A DNA stretch of 64,000 bases from positions 58,752,966 to 58,816,965 of the forward strand of contig OX393576.1 of NCBI GenBank assembly GCA_947652605.1, read 5' to 3'. The translations under genes and the position numbers were made by a program. Shown one piece after another: positions 18,954-33,900 of this stretch. Below the pieces are notes generated by a model. It was given only the letters and a program-made list of their open reading frames with translations, did no database searches and was not told the DNA's origin. Origin of the DNA: Elmis aenea (lineage: Eukaryota; Arthropoda; Insecta; Coleoptera; Elmidae). Position 1 is the stretch's first letter, and each line of letters begins with the position of its first letter.

Positions 18954-21900
18954 CTAAAAGATTAAATTTACTTTAGCACAATTCAATTTTTGCACACGTC
19001 AAATTTTTTAACCTCAGAATGTCCCATGGTACGTCGTTAACTAAACTACTGTAAAACGTTACTGTTTTGTCACGATTGTACTTTAAGCAAGCTCGAAAAT
19101 ACGATTCCGGTCCTTTCCCCCCAGCATCATTTATCCATTTTTGGTATCTTATTGGTGTTTCATTGCTTTTACGTTTGGAAATTTCAGCACAATCAAGGAA
19201 TGTTAAAAACACTTCTGTATTTTGCAACCATTCAATTATTCCCAGATTACTTGTCAATGGAATTACCTATAAATTAGTGATAATAATTAGGGCTTAGTTG
19301 GCTTCAGATTTTTGTATGCCAAAAAGACAGCAACAAAAAAAAACATTTGGGCTCTTTGGGCCTAAACTTATTTCGTACATGATCAACTTTAAAAAAAAAA
19401 CACTATCAGTGCTGATGAAAAAACGAATGTACTGAAATATATAAAATATCAGTTTCAACTTGCTAAAAATATTATTTAGTACTATAAAATTATTTTTTTA
19501 ACATTCCACAATTATTTACAACTACTATCCTAATGGATAACAAGCAAAAGTGCTAGTAGTCGGTAATTATTTTGCCGTATTTTAGTTTTTTTAAATAAAA
19601 TCATAAACAGAATGTTCAGAGCTGTCCCTGAAAAGCGCGGGGCCCTACGCAAGGACAAGCTGTGGGCCCCCCTTAAAAATCAAACGAAAATCAAGTTTTA
19701 TACGTTATTGTTATACAGGGTGGACCAAATTCGAATGTTTTATGGGGTATCTCGGTTACCGTAATAGATAGCGAAAATCTGATTTTGGTCTCTTGGGCTA
19801 TTTTTTTGAGAAAATAACGCCTGTGCAATCAGATTTTTTTATCGGATTCCATTTTGGCACTACAGACGAAAAATGAAATTTCATCATTTTTGAAAATTTG
19901 TTGTTACTTCTTTATTTATTAAATTAGAACAAAATGTTATAAAGGTTTTTTATACAGATTTTTTTGCTTAATTTAAAAACAAAAGTAATTTTTTCTTAGT
20001 CACCTTGACTTTCGAGATATGGAGTAAACTTACATTTTTTAAATGGAAACCCTAGTTGGCCATGACTTTATGTGAAAGAGTATTTTTTTAGCTTTTTAAC
20101 AATATATAGTTTTATATATTTTTTGCAAAAAATAACCAAGATATGGAAAATTTTGTAAAAATTCGATCATCAAAGTTTGCCATGATTTCGTAAACAAGTG
20201 ATGTTTGCAATTATTAAACAACTAAACGTGATTGCAAAGTAAATTCTGCAACAGCCGCTACGTTTTTATCACTTACAAAGTAATATTCTAACATATTAAA
20301 CTTTTTGAAGTGTTTAAATTTAGCCATGTTCACAATTCCACAATAAACAGTTATAAAATACAAAATAATACACGGATTTGCTTTAAAAATGAAAAATTTA
20401 CTTCGAAATGACGTTTAGTTGTTTAATAATATTGCAAACATCACTTGTTTACGAAATCATGGCAAACTTTGATGATCGAATTTTTATAAAAGTTGCCATA
20501 TCTTGATTATTTTTTGCAAAAAATATATAAAACTACATATTTTTGAAAAGCTAAAAAAATACTCTTTCACATAAAGTCATGGCCAACTAGGGTTTCCATA
20601 TATCGAAAGTCAAGGTGGCTAAAAAAAAATTACTTTTGTTTTTAAATTAAGCAAAAAATCTGTATAAAAAACGTCTATAACCTTTTGTTTTAATTTAATA
20701 AATAAAGAAGTTACAGAAAATTTTCAAAAATGATGAAATTTCAGTTTTTGTCTGTAGTGCCAAAATGGAATCCGATAAAAAAAATCTGATTGCACAGGCG
20801 TTATTTTCTCAAAAAAATAGCCCAAGAGACCAAAATCAGATTTTCCTTATCTATTGCGGTAACCGAGATACCACATAAAACATTCGAATTTGGTCCACCC
20901 TGTACATATAAATTATTGAAGAAACAACAAATTTGACAAACTGACTATGAATAAAGAAAAGCAATACAAGACAATTTTATTATAAACTAATAAATAGAAA
21001 CTCGATTAAAATTTATCGTTTTGGCTTTTGGTTCCCCAAAATCTTATAAAAATGGTCAAATTGCATTTCCCTAATGAATTTATTTTCAATTGACACAATT
21101 ACCAGTGAATTTAAACATAAAAAACTATTTAAACAAAAAAAAAATAATGTCGCCATTAAACTGACGAAGATTGCACAAAATTTAAAATGTTTGACAAGCT
21201 TCTAGAAGGATGAATAAAGAAAGTGATGAATCATTATTTATTATATTTTTATAAACAAAAGATGAGCCGTTTTGGTTAATTGCAGTGCCCCTTTAAATTT
21301 AGCGATTGGACGATAATATTTGATAAATAATCTGTTACTAGTATAATTTATTTATTTAGTTTAGCATTTTATCATTAAATATTTTTTTTTTAAAGTGATA
21401 TGATACAACATTGTTTTGTATTTCTATGCGATTAATTAGTATTTATATATTTTAAACACAACTTTATTCTCTTTTTCCTTTTTTTATTTTAAGCATGGGC
21501 CCCTACGCAAGGGAACCGGTTAAATGTGCTTAAGACCGGCCCTGCTGAAATGTATAAAATATCAATTTCAACTTGCTTAAAATATTATTCAAAAATACCT
21601 CAGGATCATAACATTTGCATAATTTTTTTAACATCCCAGAATTATTTACGACTATCCATGTGGATAAAAGGCAAAAGTGCTCATAGTTGGAATTTTTTCT
21701 GCTTTATTTTTGTTTTTATAAATAATATCATGAACAAAGGGGTTAGCATGTGAAATTAATAAAAACAATTACCTGATATGTAGCTATAGATAATTGCCTG
21801 TGACTGCATTTGGGTTCCTGCTCCAATATATCCTTCATTAAGCAAAATAATTGTTCGATTCTTTGATCTTGGCGTAAATCTTCCCCATATTTCACTAAAA

Positions 21901-24900
21901 ATGGATATTCTTGTCCGTTGTTGCCATATATGGTGAGTTTAATAGGCCTCACTTTAGATTTCAGTATCTGAATCTACAGTAACACAAAACAATTAAAAAA
22001 TTTATTTATTTTTTTATTTAACAAATGTTCTCACTAATTTAATCAAAATGGCCAAATGGAAGACCAATTTGTATTCCAAAAAGAAGCAACACTTACATCA
22101 GATGAAAATCCATGTATTTTAACATGGTATTGGATGAGCGGCATTTTTTTGCCACAGTACTGTCCTGGAATTTCAATTTCAGTATCAATAATGCCAGGAG
22201 AAAAGTTTTTGAGCCATGGACTGTAGTCTTCCAAATACAACGAACGTTTATCTTGTTTAATTTTCTGAAGTTCTTCATTGATTTTTTTAATATACGACTC
22301 TATTTCTTTAACATTAAGTTCACCTAAATACAAAAAAAATAATTATTAAAGCCCGCCCAAAATTTTGCAAAAATTTACCTGCAACAAAGTTTTCTAACTT
22401 TGTTTTATACTTGGTAATTGATTTAAAATTTCGTCCCTGCAAGCTCAATTTCGAAATTGGTTCAGGATAAACTTCATTTAATGCATTTTGGATGACACTT
22501 ATAGTGTTTTCTTTTGATATTGGTAAAGATTTTGCTATCTTCCTTATGTGATACTGCAAAATATTTACTGGGATACTGACACATGATAAAGCTTTTAAAA
22601 ATGTATTGACATCATTATTTAATAACAACTCATCCAACCTGAAACCACATTTATAAAAATTAAACCGTGTGTTGCTTTAACGTACATACTTTTCAATAAG
22701 TTGCCTTCCTAATACACCACTTTCATCATCTGTGAATTTGTACATAGTTTTGCTTAGCCTGTAAGCGTACATTATAGCTTGGGGATACGTATTTGCAATT
22801 TTTAAAGTAATATCAGATACTGCAAAAATGCTAGGTGTGTCTAAGATGGCTAATAGTTGGGGAATCCATTCCAAAAGCATCCAAATAGGAATCTGAGAGC
22901 TCTAAAACATACACATTATAAAAATAAAAAGTTTTAATGTCTCCCTAAAAAGATTGAAATTAACTTGTGTCAGAGTCGATTACAGGGCTGGGCAGTACTT
23001 AAGTATTTTTGTACTTCAGTACTTTTTCAAGTACTTTTCCGGTACTTAAGACTGGTACTGCAGTACATTTTAAAATTAATTACTTAAGACTTGAATCTCA
23101 AGTACTTCGGCGAAATACTGGTACTTATTATTTGTATTAGTACTTCAGTACCATAAAAATTACTTAAGTACTTTGTAAAATACTGCAGTACAATGCAAAG
23201 TACTTAGGTACTTTTAGTAGACACAAGTACTTTTTAAGGTTTTTATAAGATAGAAACTGTGGTTTTCAACGTGTTAAAACTTGTCTAAAGTTTTAAACAC
23301 AACCCGCATAGAGTGCATAGAATAGTTACAGTTAAAAAGGTAGTGTGTGTGTAGTAATACTGACAAGTTTTATTAAATATTTTATTGAACTCTGCCAAAA
23401 ATACGCTAAAAATTTTGTTTGGGAAATTAGAAATTAAAAATGCTATTAAACATATTGATATCGAATACTTGGAAGAATACTGCTTAATCATGGAACCTCT
23501 TGCAGCAACAATTATTGATCTATTACAAGGAGAACAGTCAATATACTACGGGTATATATTACCAAGTTTAGTATCACAAAGTAAAATATGAAAAATTTAA
23601 AAAAAAAGTCAAAAAAGACCAAGTTAACCTAACTAGAAAAGATATTCTAAAGATAATAATAAAAGCAGCCAAAAATATGCAGACGGACAAAACAGATGAT
23701 ACCGCGGAAGCACAAGAAACCGAACAGGAAACACTCAACACAGATTTTTTTGATTTCAATGAAGTTGGAACTTCTACAAAAACTGACATTAATATTAGGC
23801 ATTCGACAACGGAATTGGGGTTTTCAAAATATTTAGATGACAAAACAACACAACTTAGCATGCTTAATGATTATCCAATTATTAAGTAATTATTTTTAAA
23901 ATATGACGCTTGCCTTCATCAGCTCATGTTGAGCGAATGTTTTCTTTTGCTTCAATAATAAATGCACCAAAAAGGAATGCATTAAGCGATCAGAATTTTG
24001 AAAAGTTGGTAATTCTGAAAGCTAATGCCAAGTTAGATTAGAAATTTCAATAGCAGTAATTATTGTAATATATAGTAAATACCTATGTACCTACACAACA
24101 TTTTATTTCGTTTATGTTTCAAAAATATGTTGTATTTTGTGAGATGTGAATATTATATAACATTTGTTTTTTTTGCAAGTACTTAGCACTTTCATTTAAA
24201 AATTAAAATTATGTATTTTTTATTTTGTACCACTTTTTATTTGTTGTTTATATAAAAATAAAATTTATATTTCGACATATTATTTTTGTTTGTTTTATAT
24301 GTAGGTACTATAGCATTCATTTGTATGTGACCACGGTTAAAATAATAAACTAAACAAAAATTTGAACTTCAATCGTAATTTTACAAATGATAAAAAACAA
24401 TTCTAAATTTTAATCAAAACTCACAATACAGTGTAGAATTCATATAAAATAACAATTTCTTATATATTCTTCACCCTAAACAGCAATATATTTTATTGTT
24501 GTTGCTTGTTATTAATAAATAGATATGTATATTTCAACTTTTGTTAAAAGATAGCACTTAATTCATAAAACTTTAAATACAAGTGGGTATGTCTAAAGAC
24601 TGTAGTTACAAAGCAAATTGTATAAGAAAATTTGATGTACCTACATATGCGTTAATACATTTTGTTTTAAATATTTCCTTGGACACAATCGCTAGAAATA
24701 GTTATAGAATAATTTAATAAATAATATCTGCAAAAAGTACTTGAAGAGTACTTGAGAAATACTTAAGTACTTTTTGCAAGTACTTGTACTGAAGAATCAG
24801 TACTTTTAAAAATAGCGGTACTGGTACTTAAAATCCAAGTACTTCTCATAAGTACTTAAGACTTAAGTACTTTTTGGCCAGTACTTGCCCAGCTCTGGAA

Positions 24901-27900
24901 TCGAATTAATAAGAAATAAAAGTAATGTCAGGTGTGCTAAGTACTACATAAGACATTAGAATGATATTTTTTTACTACTTTTAAAAATATATATGAATTT
25001 ATTCTTACCTCTTCAATAAATAAGTTCTTATAATCATATCCTAATTTCTTAATTCTCAGCAAACAAGCAAACAGTTGTCTTCCTTCTGTCGAGCCCATCT
25101 TCATAGCTCTTAAGACATAATATATGAAGTCTTTTTCATTTTCTAAATTTTGAGTGTAGTATGCAAGTTTAATGTAAGCATTTCCCATACTTTTATAAAT
25201 TTGTGCATTATCATCATTCATCATATTGTCCAGTTCGCTTTGACATAAATCAAGAGCTGTTTTTAAACTATCAGCACCAAATTGAAGAATAGAATTTGGT
25301 TTACTTGTACTGTAGGTAATTAACTGATCCAGTTCTTGTTTTGTTTGGTTAAAAAGTAATTCATCTCGTGATACAATGGTTTGGATTTCTTGTGAGAGTT
25401 GGAATACGTGACTGCCACGTTCAATACATAAATTCAAAGATTCCTTGTCAGTAGTACATGCCAAAAAGTCTGTAAAAAATCTGACTTACTTCTGGATTTT
25501 TTAATTTTTTGCTCAAGTTTGCAATATTTGTTATTTAGAATAATAATAATAATAATAACAATCTGATTTGCAAAAAAATCTTCTCTGATACTTAAAATAA
25601 AATAATTTTTATTGGAAAAACATGGAGTACCAAAACAGTTTTCCTCAAGAGCTTACAATCTAAAAAATTTAGGTCGAAAGAAATGGTCTATGGTGCTTAC
25701 CTATCTGTTTCCATGATTGTATAATTCTAGATAATTTATCCTTGTTGTCATCCTTCTGTTGAATTCCAATAAAAACAATTTTGCTTAGGGCCAGGGACCA
25801 GTCAAGTTTTTCACTGGCATTAAAGAAACTTTCATTGTACAGCTGTGAATTCGTTCTGTAATATTTTCTAGCCACATAATAATTATCTTGAGCAATAGCA
25901 TTTTTAATCAACGCCATATTTTGATTAAATCTACATTTTTTCAAGTCTTCCTTTAGTGTTTGTAACTCATCATTGTAATTCAACAAATTTTCCAGTTTGT
26001 TTTCTGTTGCCGAGATAAATGCATTTCTGTACACTGTGCGTGTTTCACTCAAAATAATAGAATTAACGTCATCACAAGGCGTTGTTTTCCAAAAATCTAT
26101 TAAATCTGAAATAATTTCGTTCAAATTTGATGGGGAAATTTGAATAATTTTGTTGATGAAAGTGTATATATCGATGGTGTTGCGCAAATTTAGGATTTTG
26201 TGGCTTCTAAGTTTCACTAATAATGGATTAAGATTGTACCAGTTTTCTAAGAAATTGGTGATTTTGTTTTGCAAATAAATTTTAGCTGTATCCGAATCAT
26301 TCTGAATTATGCTCAGAATAGCAAGTTCTTCGCCATAATTATTTTTTAAAAATTCTGTTTGGTCAGGATCGGTTAAACTTTCATTGATGTTAGAAAATAT
26401 GTTGGTATTAATATTTCGTATTTCGGAGGTAATGTACCAGGGCAGTAATTTTTGCTGATTCCAGTCTTGGTCCCATAATGCGGCCCAAATGCTTGGTTGG
26501 CTCTCTGTGGTAACAGTGTTTTCAATTGCGTTGGTTAAATTTTCCCAATCTGCTAAAGAAGCAAAACACTTGAACAATGATTCGTAGTAAAAATCTTTTC
26601 TGTAAAGGTCCGTGTCTTCTTCTAATACTCTGGTGTAAAACTCTTGAGCTACTCTCCACTGCCCTGTGGATTCTGCTTCGATGGCATCTTTAACAAGGTC
26701 ACTACAATTCATTTTTTCTAGAAATATGGCACTGACTACATCCCATTCATTCATTTCCTTATACATCCTGCAAAAAAAATATTTTTTCTCATTCTTACAG
26801 TACAGGGTGGTCTATTTTCGATGCCCATACAGGGTATCTCGGTTATTATCAGAGATAGAAAAAAACTAAGTACGTAGTCTCGATTTATTTTTTCGAGAGA
26901 AATTCATTGCCGTTAACAAATTTTTGATGTTTTTTAATTTTCGAAATATAGCCAAAAACCGATTTATGGCACTTTTCAAAAATGTTAAATATCTCGCTTA
27001 AACGAGAAGATAGAAAAAAACTTTAGACATTTTTCGCATGATTTTTTGTATCAATACCGATATATAACACCTAACTTTCTTATTTTAAATGGCAACTACA
27101 TATAAGCAAATTATGTATTTTTGAAAAGCGCAAAAAATAAGCTTTCGATTCATGTCAAAGCCAACTATGGTTGCCATTTAAAATAAGAAAGTTAGGTGTA
27201 ATATATCAATATTTGTATAAGTAAAAAAAAAATTGAACATCTCCATCTTATTAAGGACCAAAAACCATGCAAAAAATGTTTTAAAAGTTTTTTTCTATCT
27301 TTTTGTTTAGGCGAGATATTTAACATTTTTGAAAAGAGCCAAAAACGGTGTTGGCTATATTTCGAGTATTAAAAAAGATATCAAAAATGTTAAATATCTC
27401 GCTTAAACGAAGAGATACAGAAAAACATTACAGACATTTTTGGCATGGTTTTTTGTCCTTAATAAGATAACGATGTTCAATTTCTTTTTACTCATACAAA
27501 TACTGATATATTGCACCTTACTTTCTTATTTTAAATGGCAACCATAGTTGGCTTTGACATAAATCGAAAGCTTATTTTTTGCGCTTTTCAAAAATACATA
27601 ATTTGCTTATGGTTGCCATTTAAAATAAGAAAGTTAGGTGTAATATTTCGGTATTGATATGAGTAAAAAACAATTGAACATCGCTATCTTATTAAGCACA
27701 AAAAAACCATTCCAAAAATGTCTGTAATATTTTTCTGTATCTTTTCGTTTAAGCGAGATATTTAACATTTTTGAAAATTGCCAAAAATCGGTTTTTGGCT
27801 ATATTTCGAAAATTTAAAAAAATATCAAAAATCTGTTTACGGCAATGAATTTCTCTCAAAAAAATAAATCAAGACTACGTACTTAGTTTTTTTCTATCTC

Positions 27901-30900
27901 TGATAATAACCGAGATACCCTGTATGGGCATCGAAAATAGACCACCCTGTATAATATAATATGGGGAGTAAGATACAATACAACGTGATTTAAATTCAAT
28001 GGGATTGCATGGGTAACTTGCTCATCAATAATAATGTAATCCCATTGAATTTGAACCACCCTGTATGGGACATAATTCAACATAATTTCCATTGTTTTAC
28101 ATATAAAGTGTCCTCAAATGTGTATGGACTTTTAAACTCCCTGTAAATAATAATTTCCTTACTTTACAAACAAAAATCCAACTTACTCTCCTAACTTGAC
28201 CCAATATGTTGTTTGTTCATCTCCATTTCCACGGCTTTTCTTGGCAATTGTTGAAATTGCCGGTTGAGATATAATGTATTCTTCCAAGAGCAAACTCCCA
28301 ACAGAGTACAATCCACTACACTGACATACTGTAGCAATTAAGTTGGGATCAAATTGCATAGCATTTTTGTGTTTTATTGCAATATCAAAAAAAGTTCCCA
28401 TTACATTTGGTACAAAACTAGCAGAAGTGCTGAAGATTTTGTTGATACCACTATAAGCACTTTCAAAAAAGAAATCGATATCTGATACTGTTTCAGCAAC
28501 TGCATCAAACAGGCACCTATAAAGATTTCTTGCAATCTGGACATCATTCTAGAAAAAAAAGTACTCATAAAATTAATTATTAAAAATCTCTTATCTGTTA
28601 TTATGAAGGAACACGTTCAAACCAGTTTTAAGACTCTTGTCTCTTCATCAATAGCAATGTTACTTATTTAAATAAATAAATGACTGTACTACTAACCAAA
28701 AGATGAGAAGCTATAATCTAGCATTTCTACAAGAGATCCTTCATTTTTTAATTAATCACACAGATAATGTAAAGATTGGACAGTGAAAAGTATGGTCTGA
28801 TTTTATTAAAATTTATTAAAGTTTTTTTTTAAATATCCAATGTAAATTTGGAGACTGAAGATAAAAGTGTAAAGAATTATTATTTAGTTAAAAATATTTA
28901 ATAAATTTTTTTAAGCAATAATAAAAGGTAGCTAATTCCATTCTTAGCTTATATAACTTTTTTTAAAATGTCATTCATATTTAAAAGAAATCAAGATCGT
29001 TTTTTAAGTATTAACATTATTTAGATTTGAGTAGTTTGAGCTCATAATGGTGATTTAATTTCTTGAGGCAGTATTCTCTAATAAGTTTTTAAGTGTGCAT
29101 CACTTACTTTTGCTAATATTTGCAATGGAGTAGTTATTGCAGAAAATTCTATCTCAATATCGGGGTAATCCCCAATCCTGTATTTTCTATACAGCATTAC
29201 TTGTCTCTCTCTTTGTTGCATGAAGTCTTTTCTTGTTTCCTCTGTCTTGATAATCTTTTTAACTTCAGCTTTGGCAAAATACTTGCTTATTTTCGATTTG
29301 TCTTTGAGAAATCGCTTGTTAAAAGTTCTCTTATGTCTCGATAACACTTCATTAGGATCTTTAAACACCTCATCCTGCAAATGAATTTGTTGGGAAGTAT
29401 CTAAAGTAAATAATAAACTACTGCTGGAGGATGGTAGCATGCTGGTTCTGTCGTTTAAGGAGCCCATCTGTGTCGGTTGGAATTGTAAACTTGAAGGGGT
29501 TGCACGTAGGTAATTCTGATTGATTAGGCTTAGTGAAGTAAATTGGGATTCTTGGCTCTTCAAAGAATTAGCAAACATAGGCGTAATGGACGCGTGTTGT
29601 GTCCTCCAGTGGCTCGTGATTTCGTACTGCTTAAACTTTCCTTCATGGAGAGGAAATGCGAACAGTTTCATGTTAAACTCTTGATGATCCTTCAAAACAT
29701 TTAGAAGTAAATAAGTACTGTATCCGAGGTAATGTTCTTCTGTGTCTGCTTTGTACATTTCGTTCAACAGTTTAATTAATCTTGGTCCGACCTCAACAGG
29801 TAAAATTTCTCGAGTCCAGAAATCGTACAATTTTTCCTGAATCCCCAAGTCAGCATCGATTAAGCCTTGCAACAGAATATCTCGATGTTCCGTTGAATCG
29901 AACTGGTAGATCGACATAAATACATCATACATAATACTCCTACAAACGACGCTCGAGTGTGATGCAAATTTAGAGATTTGTTTTAAAAGTAAGCGAAAGT
30001 CGTTCAAGGGTATGTGCTGGAAGCTTTTATAAATAATTTCCAGCGTCAGGACTTGCACTTCGAAAGTAATGTCGGATAGGAGATTCTGAAAATCGATTAG
30101 CAAAAATTCTCTCATGGCTTTTAGGACGTCGATTCTTGATAAAAGTATTTTTAAGTAAATGCTTTTAAAAGTGCCTTGGACTTGCTTCAGTTTGGACACT
30201 AATTTGATGAGGAAATTATCTGCAATCGGTGCATAATGCAAAGCAATTCCTTCCAAGCAGTAGGCAAACTGATTATTGTCTTGCATTTTTGATAAAGTTG
30301 CATCAACAAGGCTTTTAAATTTTTCAAAATGATCCACTTGGAATGAATTCATGTATTTCAAGGCCATTCCAATGGTTTCTGCACAAGGCTGATAAACACT
30401 GCGATGGTTGCTGTTCACAACCACACAAAGTGATTCATAGAACGATTTCACATTTTGCACACTCCATGGTGTGATGTTATTTGCCAAAAAAATTGCCGTT
30501 AAATGTATGCCCACATCCAGTTTCTTCGATTTTATATCAATCTGTAATCTAGACTGAAGAAGTTCATGTGGAACTTGTAAACACGACTTCCATGCCTCAA
30601 CTGTTAGTTTAATAAGCTCCAGATTATATTTAAATATATCTCTTCGTTCACTCTGCACATTCTGCATTAAAAACAATAATAAATTTGAAGCCAGTGGCTG
30701 ATCTTCACTAGGAATTGATATGTCTGACCATGAAGTCAACATTACCACCTAAAATGCAGTTTGTTGAATTAGTTTTTAAAAAGTGAATTTTATGGGTCAA
30801 ATTCGATGGGATTACATAGGAATCTCCTCTATTATCTAAGATAGAGGAATGGTTGAATATCAAAAGTGATGAATTTCTTGAAAAACTGCACATTTCTGGA

Positions 30901-33900
30901 AAGTTAACCATTTCTCTATCTTCAATAATAAGCGAGGCACATATGTAATTCCATAGATTTGGACTACTCTGTACACTCACCAGATCAGAAACAAAATAAT
31001 TGATGTCATTACCAACACAACCATCTACGATAAGTTTGATAACTGGTGCCAAAAACCATTTGGCATATGGTTTAAATACATAATTCATGTTGTGAATGAT
31101 TTTGATTAAAAACACTTTCACATTTTTTTTAGTATTTGAATTCATTAAAACATTGTTTATTCCTTTCATCCAGGCTGGTAAAATAACTTCTTGGTCTTTA
31201 TGTGGCAAGGGGCTTATTTTATTTTCCACTAAATGCTGGATTAATCCACATACTGTTGCCATACATTCATGATCATTTACATCCACTGATTCCAAGATTA
31301 TCTCCACTTCTGATTCTTTTAGATGATTCTCATCATCTTCTGTAATTTCTGGTGACTGACTTCTTACTGCAGTATTAGTGAAATCAAATTTTGATACATC
31401 TTCACTTAAAGTGCTATTAAATATATGTTGAGATTGTATGTACTTAACGGATTTTATATCACTGCCCAAAAGCTTCCTTTTGGCTAGTAGTTTACTACGA
31501 ATATTTACCAATATTTTTTTTTCAGATGGGTAAGCATCAAAATGTGTCTTAAATGTATATTCTCTCTCAGTATCAACTAAATTTTTCCACAGTATATCTT
31601 GTTTATTTTCTTCGCGGCAGAATAAAAACGTATAAATCCCAACATCTTTTTTTGTGTTACTTATTACGGATACCAAAGCATTGTAACAGTGGCAATGATA
31701 AAGTCGGAGTACGTTTTTATCGTCTGGTGTGGAAATATTATACTTTTCTTTACAAACTTTCACGCAATACTCTGTTACAGTTTTCAAAAGTTGTCTTTCA
31801 CTAATGCTTTGATTCGGAAAAGCTGCTTTTGTTACAGGGCAAGTATTGTTCTCAAACCCATCGATTTTGATTTTTGAAAATAGTGCTTCAATTAGAATAT
31901 AGCAGATTGTTTTATCAATTATTTGATTGACATTAAAACCTCCAGTCGCAAACGTTTTACTAATTGTTATTATAATAAACTGAATTATTTTAGTGTAAAA
32001 TGTTTCAAAAGCATCGTAACCACTGTATCGTATAAGTTGTGGAAAAACTGACACTGCCACCTTGTATCGTTCGATATTTTGAAGATTTTTGGAATCAAAA
32101 CACGTTGTTTGTAAATCGTGAAGTGTTTTAACTTGTTTCTCTGCATCTACATGTTTCATAAATAATTTGATTGATGGATCAATATCAAATTTATCATTGT
32201 AAATCTGGGCTTTTACATAAACTTCTACAGCATAATTCAGTAACATTGGTGATGAACATGTTTTAGCAATTTCCAATAACGTTTTAATTGTTGTTATAAT
32301 TGCTCCTTTGGATGTTGCATTTGGTTTTATTAAATATTTATTTTTTAATACATTCAGTGCATCCCTGTAAATAAAATAATCATCAGGGTGTATAAATAAT
32401 TAAATAGCAAACAAATTAATTTGATTTACAAAACAGTATTAAACACCAATTAATTTTTTAGTATTTTTAAATTTAAATGGGTCATTTAAAATATTAAATC
32501 ATACGCTTATATGCATATTTTTCACTTAAAACTAAGTAAAGTTCTGTAAAAAGTAGTTAACATTTAGTATTTACCTTTTATAACGCAATACTGCCTTCAC
32601 ACACTCTTAAAATATTAATCAGTAATATGTACATCGGAAACTGTCATGTCGCACTATTAAATTAAGTATTTTATAATTAAATCAATGAATTGGTGATAGC
32701 TTCAGGGTTGTAAACTTTAATCAAGACTTGGTTAATAATTATCTGGCAGTAATTTTGTACATTATGAATTGTCAAGTATACTATAAGTAAAATTATAGAT
32801 GTAGATAAACATAACCTCAAAATTTGGTTAAACGTACACAGCTTATTATCACTTATATTTAACTCTCAAGGGATGAAAGGTATGTTTTGCAATAAATATG
32901 TGCTGTTAAGATATTAACAAACTAAAAAAAAAAAATTTGTGCCGACATGTACAGGGTGGTCCAAATTCGATGGGATTACATGGGTATCTCGCTTACTAGT
33001 CAAGATAGAGAAACGGTTAAATTACCAAAAATGTGCAATTTTTTGGGACAAACTCAAAACCGTTTTCAAAAATACTCTTATCATTTCCGGTTTTTGAGTT
33101 ATTAAAGAAAAATTGTTTTTTTGTTATATTTATGTCATATCTCCTTTATTGTTTTATATATCGAAAAAGTCTATGAAGATTGTTTTTAGATATTTTTGTT
33201 AACTTCGATGATACTAAAAAAAATTTGTTTACGCTCGCCGTTAAAAAGTTGTGACACAAACTCACCTTTTTTTAAATGGAAGCAAGAAAAACCGGAAATG
33301 ATAAAATATATTTGAGAAATGTTCTGAATTTGTCTCAAAAAACTGCACATTTAACCGTTTCTGTATCTTGACTATTAATCGAGATACCCTTGAAATCCCA
33401 TCAAATTTGGACCACTCTGTACATACAAGTGCAACAAACTCACAAACTCTTGTACGTTAACAACTATAAGATAATTTTCAAAATTAAAGAAGCCTTAATA
33501 CAAATAAATTAAATACTGTTAAAGAGAATGTTGACATACTGTTCCAAAGTAGCTTTAAAAACAATTTCATGAAAACCAACAATTTTTTTAAGAGTGTATT
33601 TATGGTTTCAACCCTATTGTAATTAATAAGTTACGATTTAATACTTACATTAATTTCGAAGGTCTTCCATCATCAGCAGGGTTTAATATGCAAGAAAGCA
33701 CTTTAAAAACTTCACATTTAAAACCGAGGGCTGCTTGTTCGTTGTTAGACCATTGTTCATCTTCAAAAGTTAATAAATTTACAATCCAGTGACCAATTCC
33801 ACAACTGTGACTTCCTAATTCATAAACAGGATTTGTAAATATAGCAGTAATGTTATCAACAAATTCAAGCCCTAAATATTTCTGTTTTGCATTCATATTA

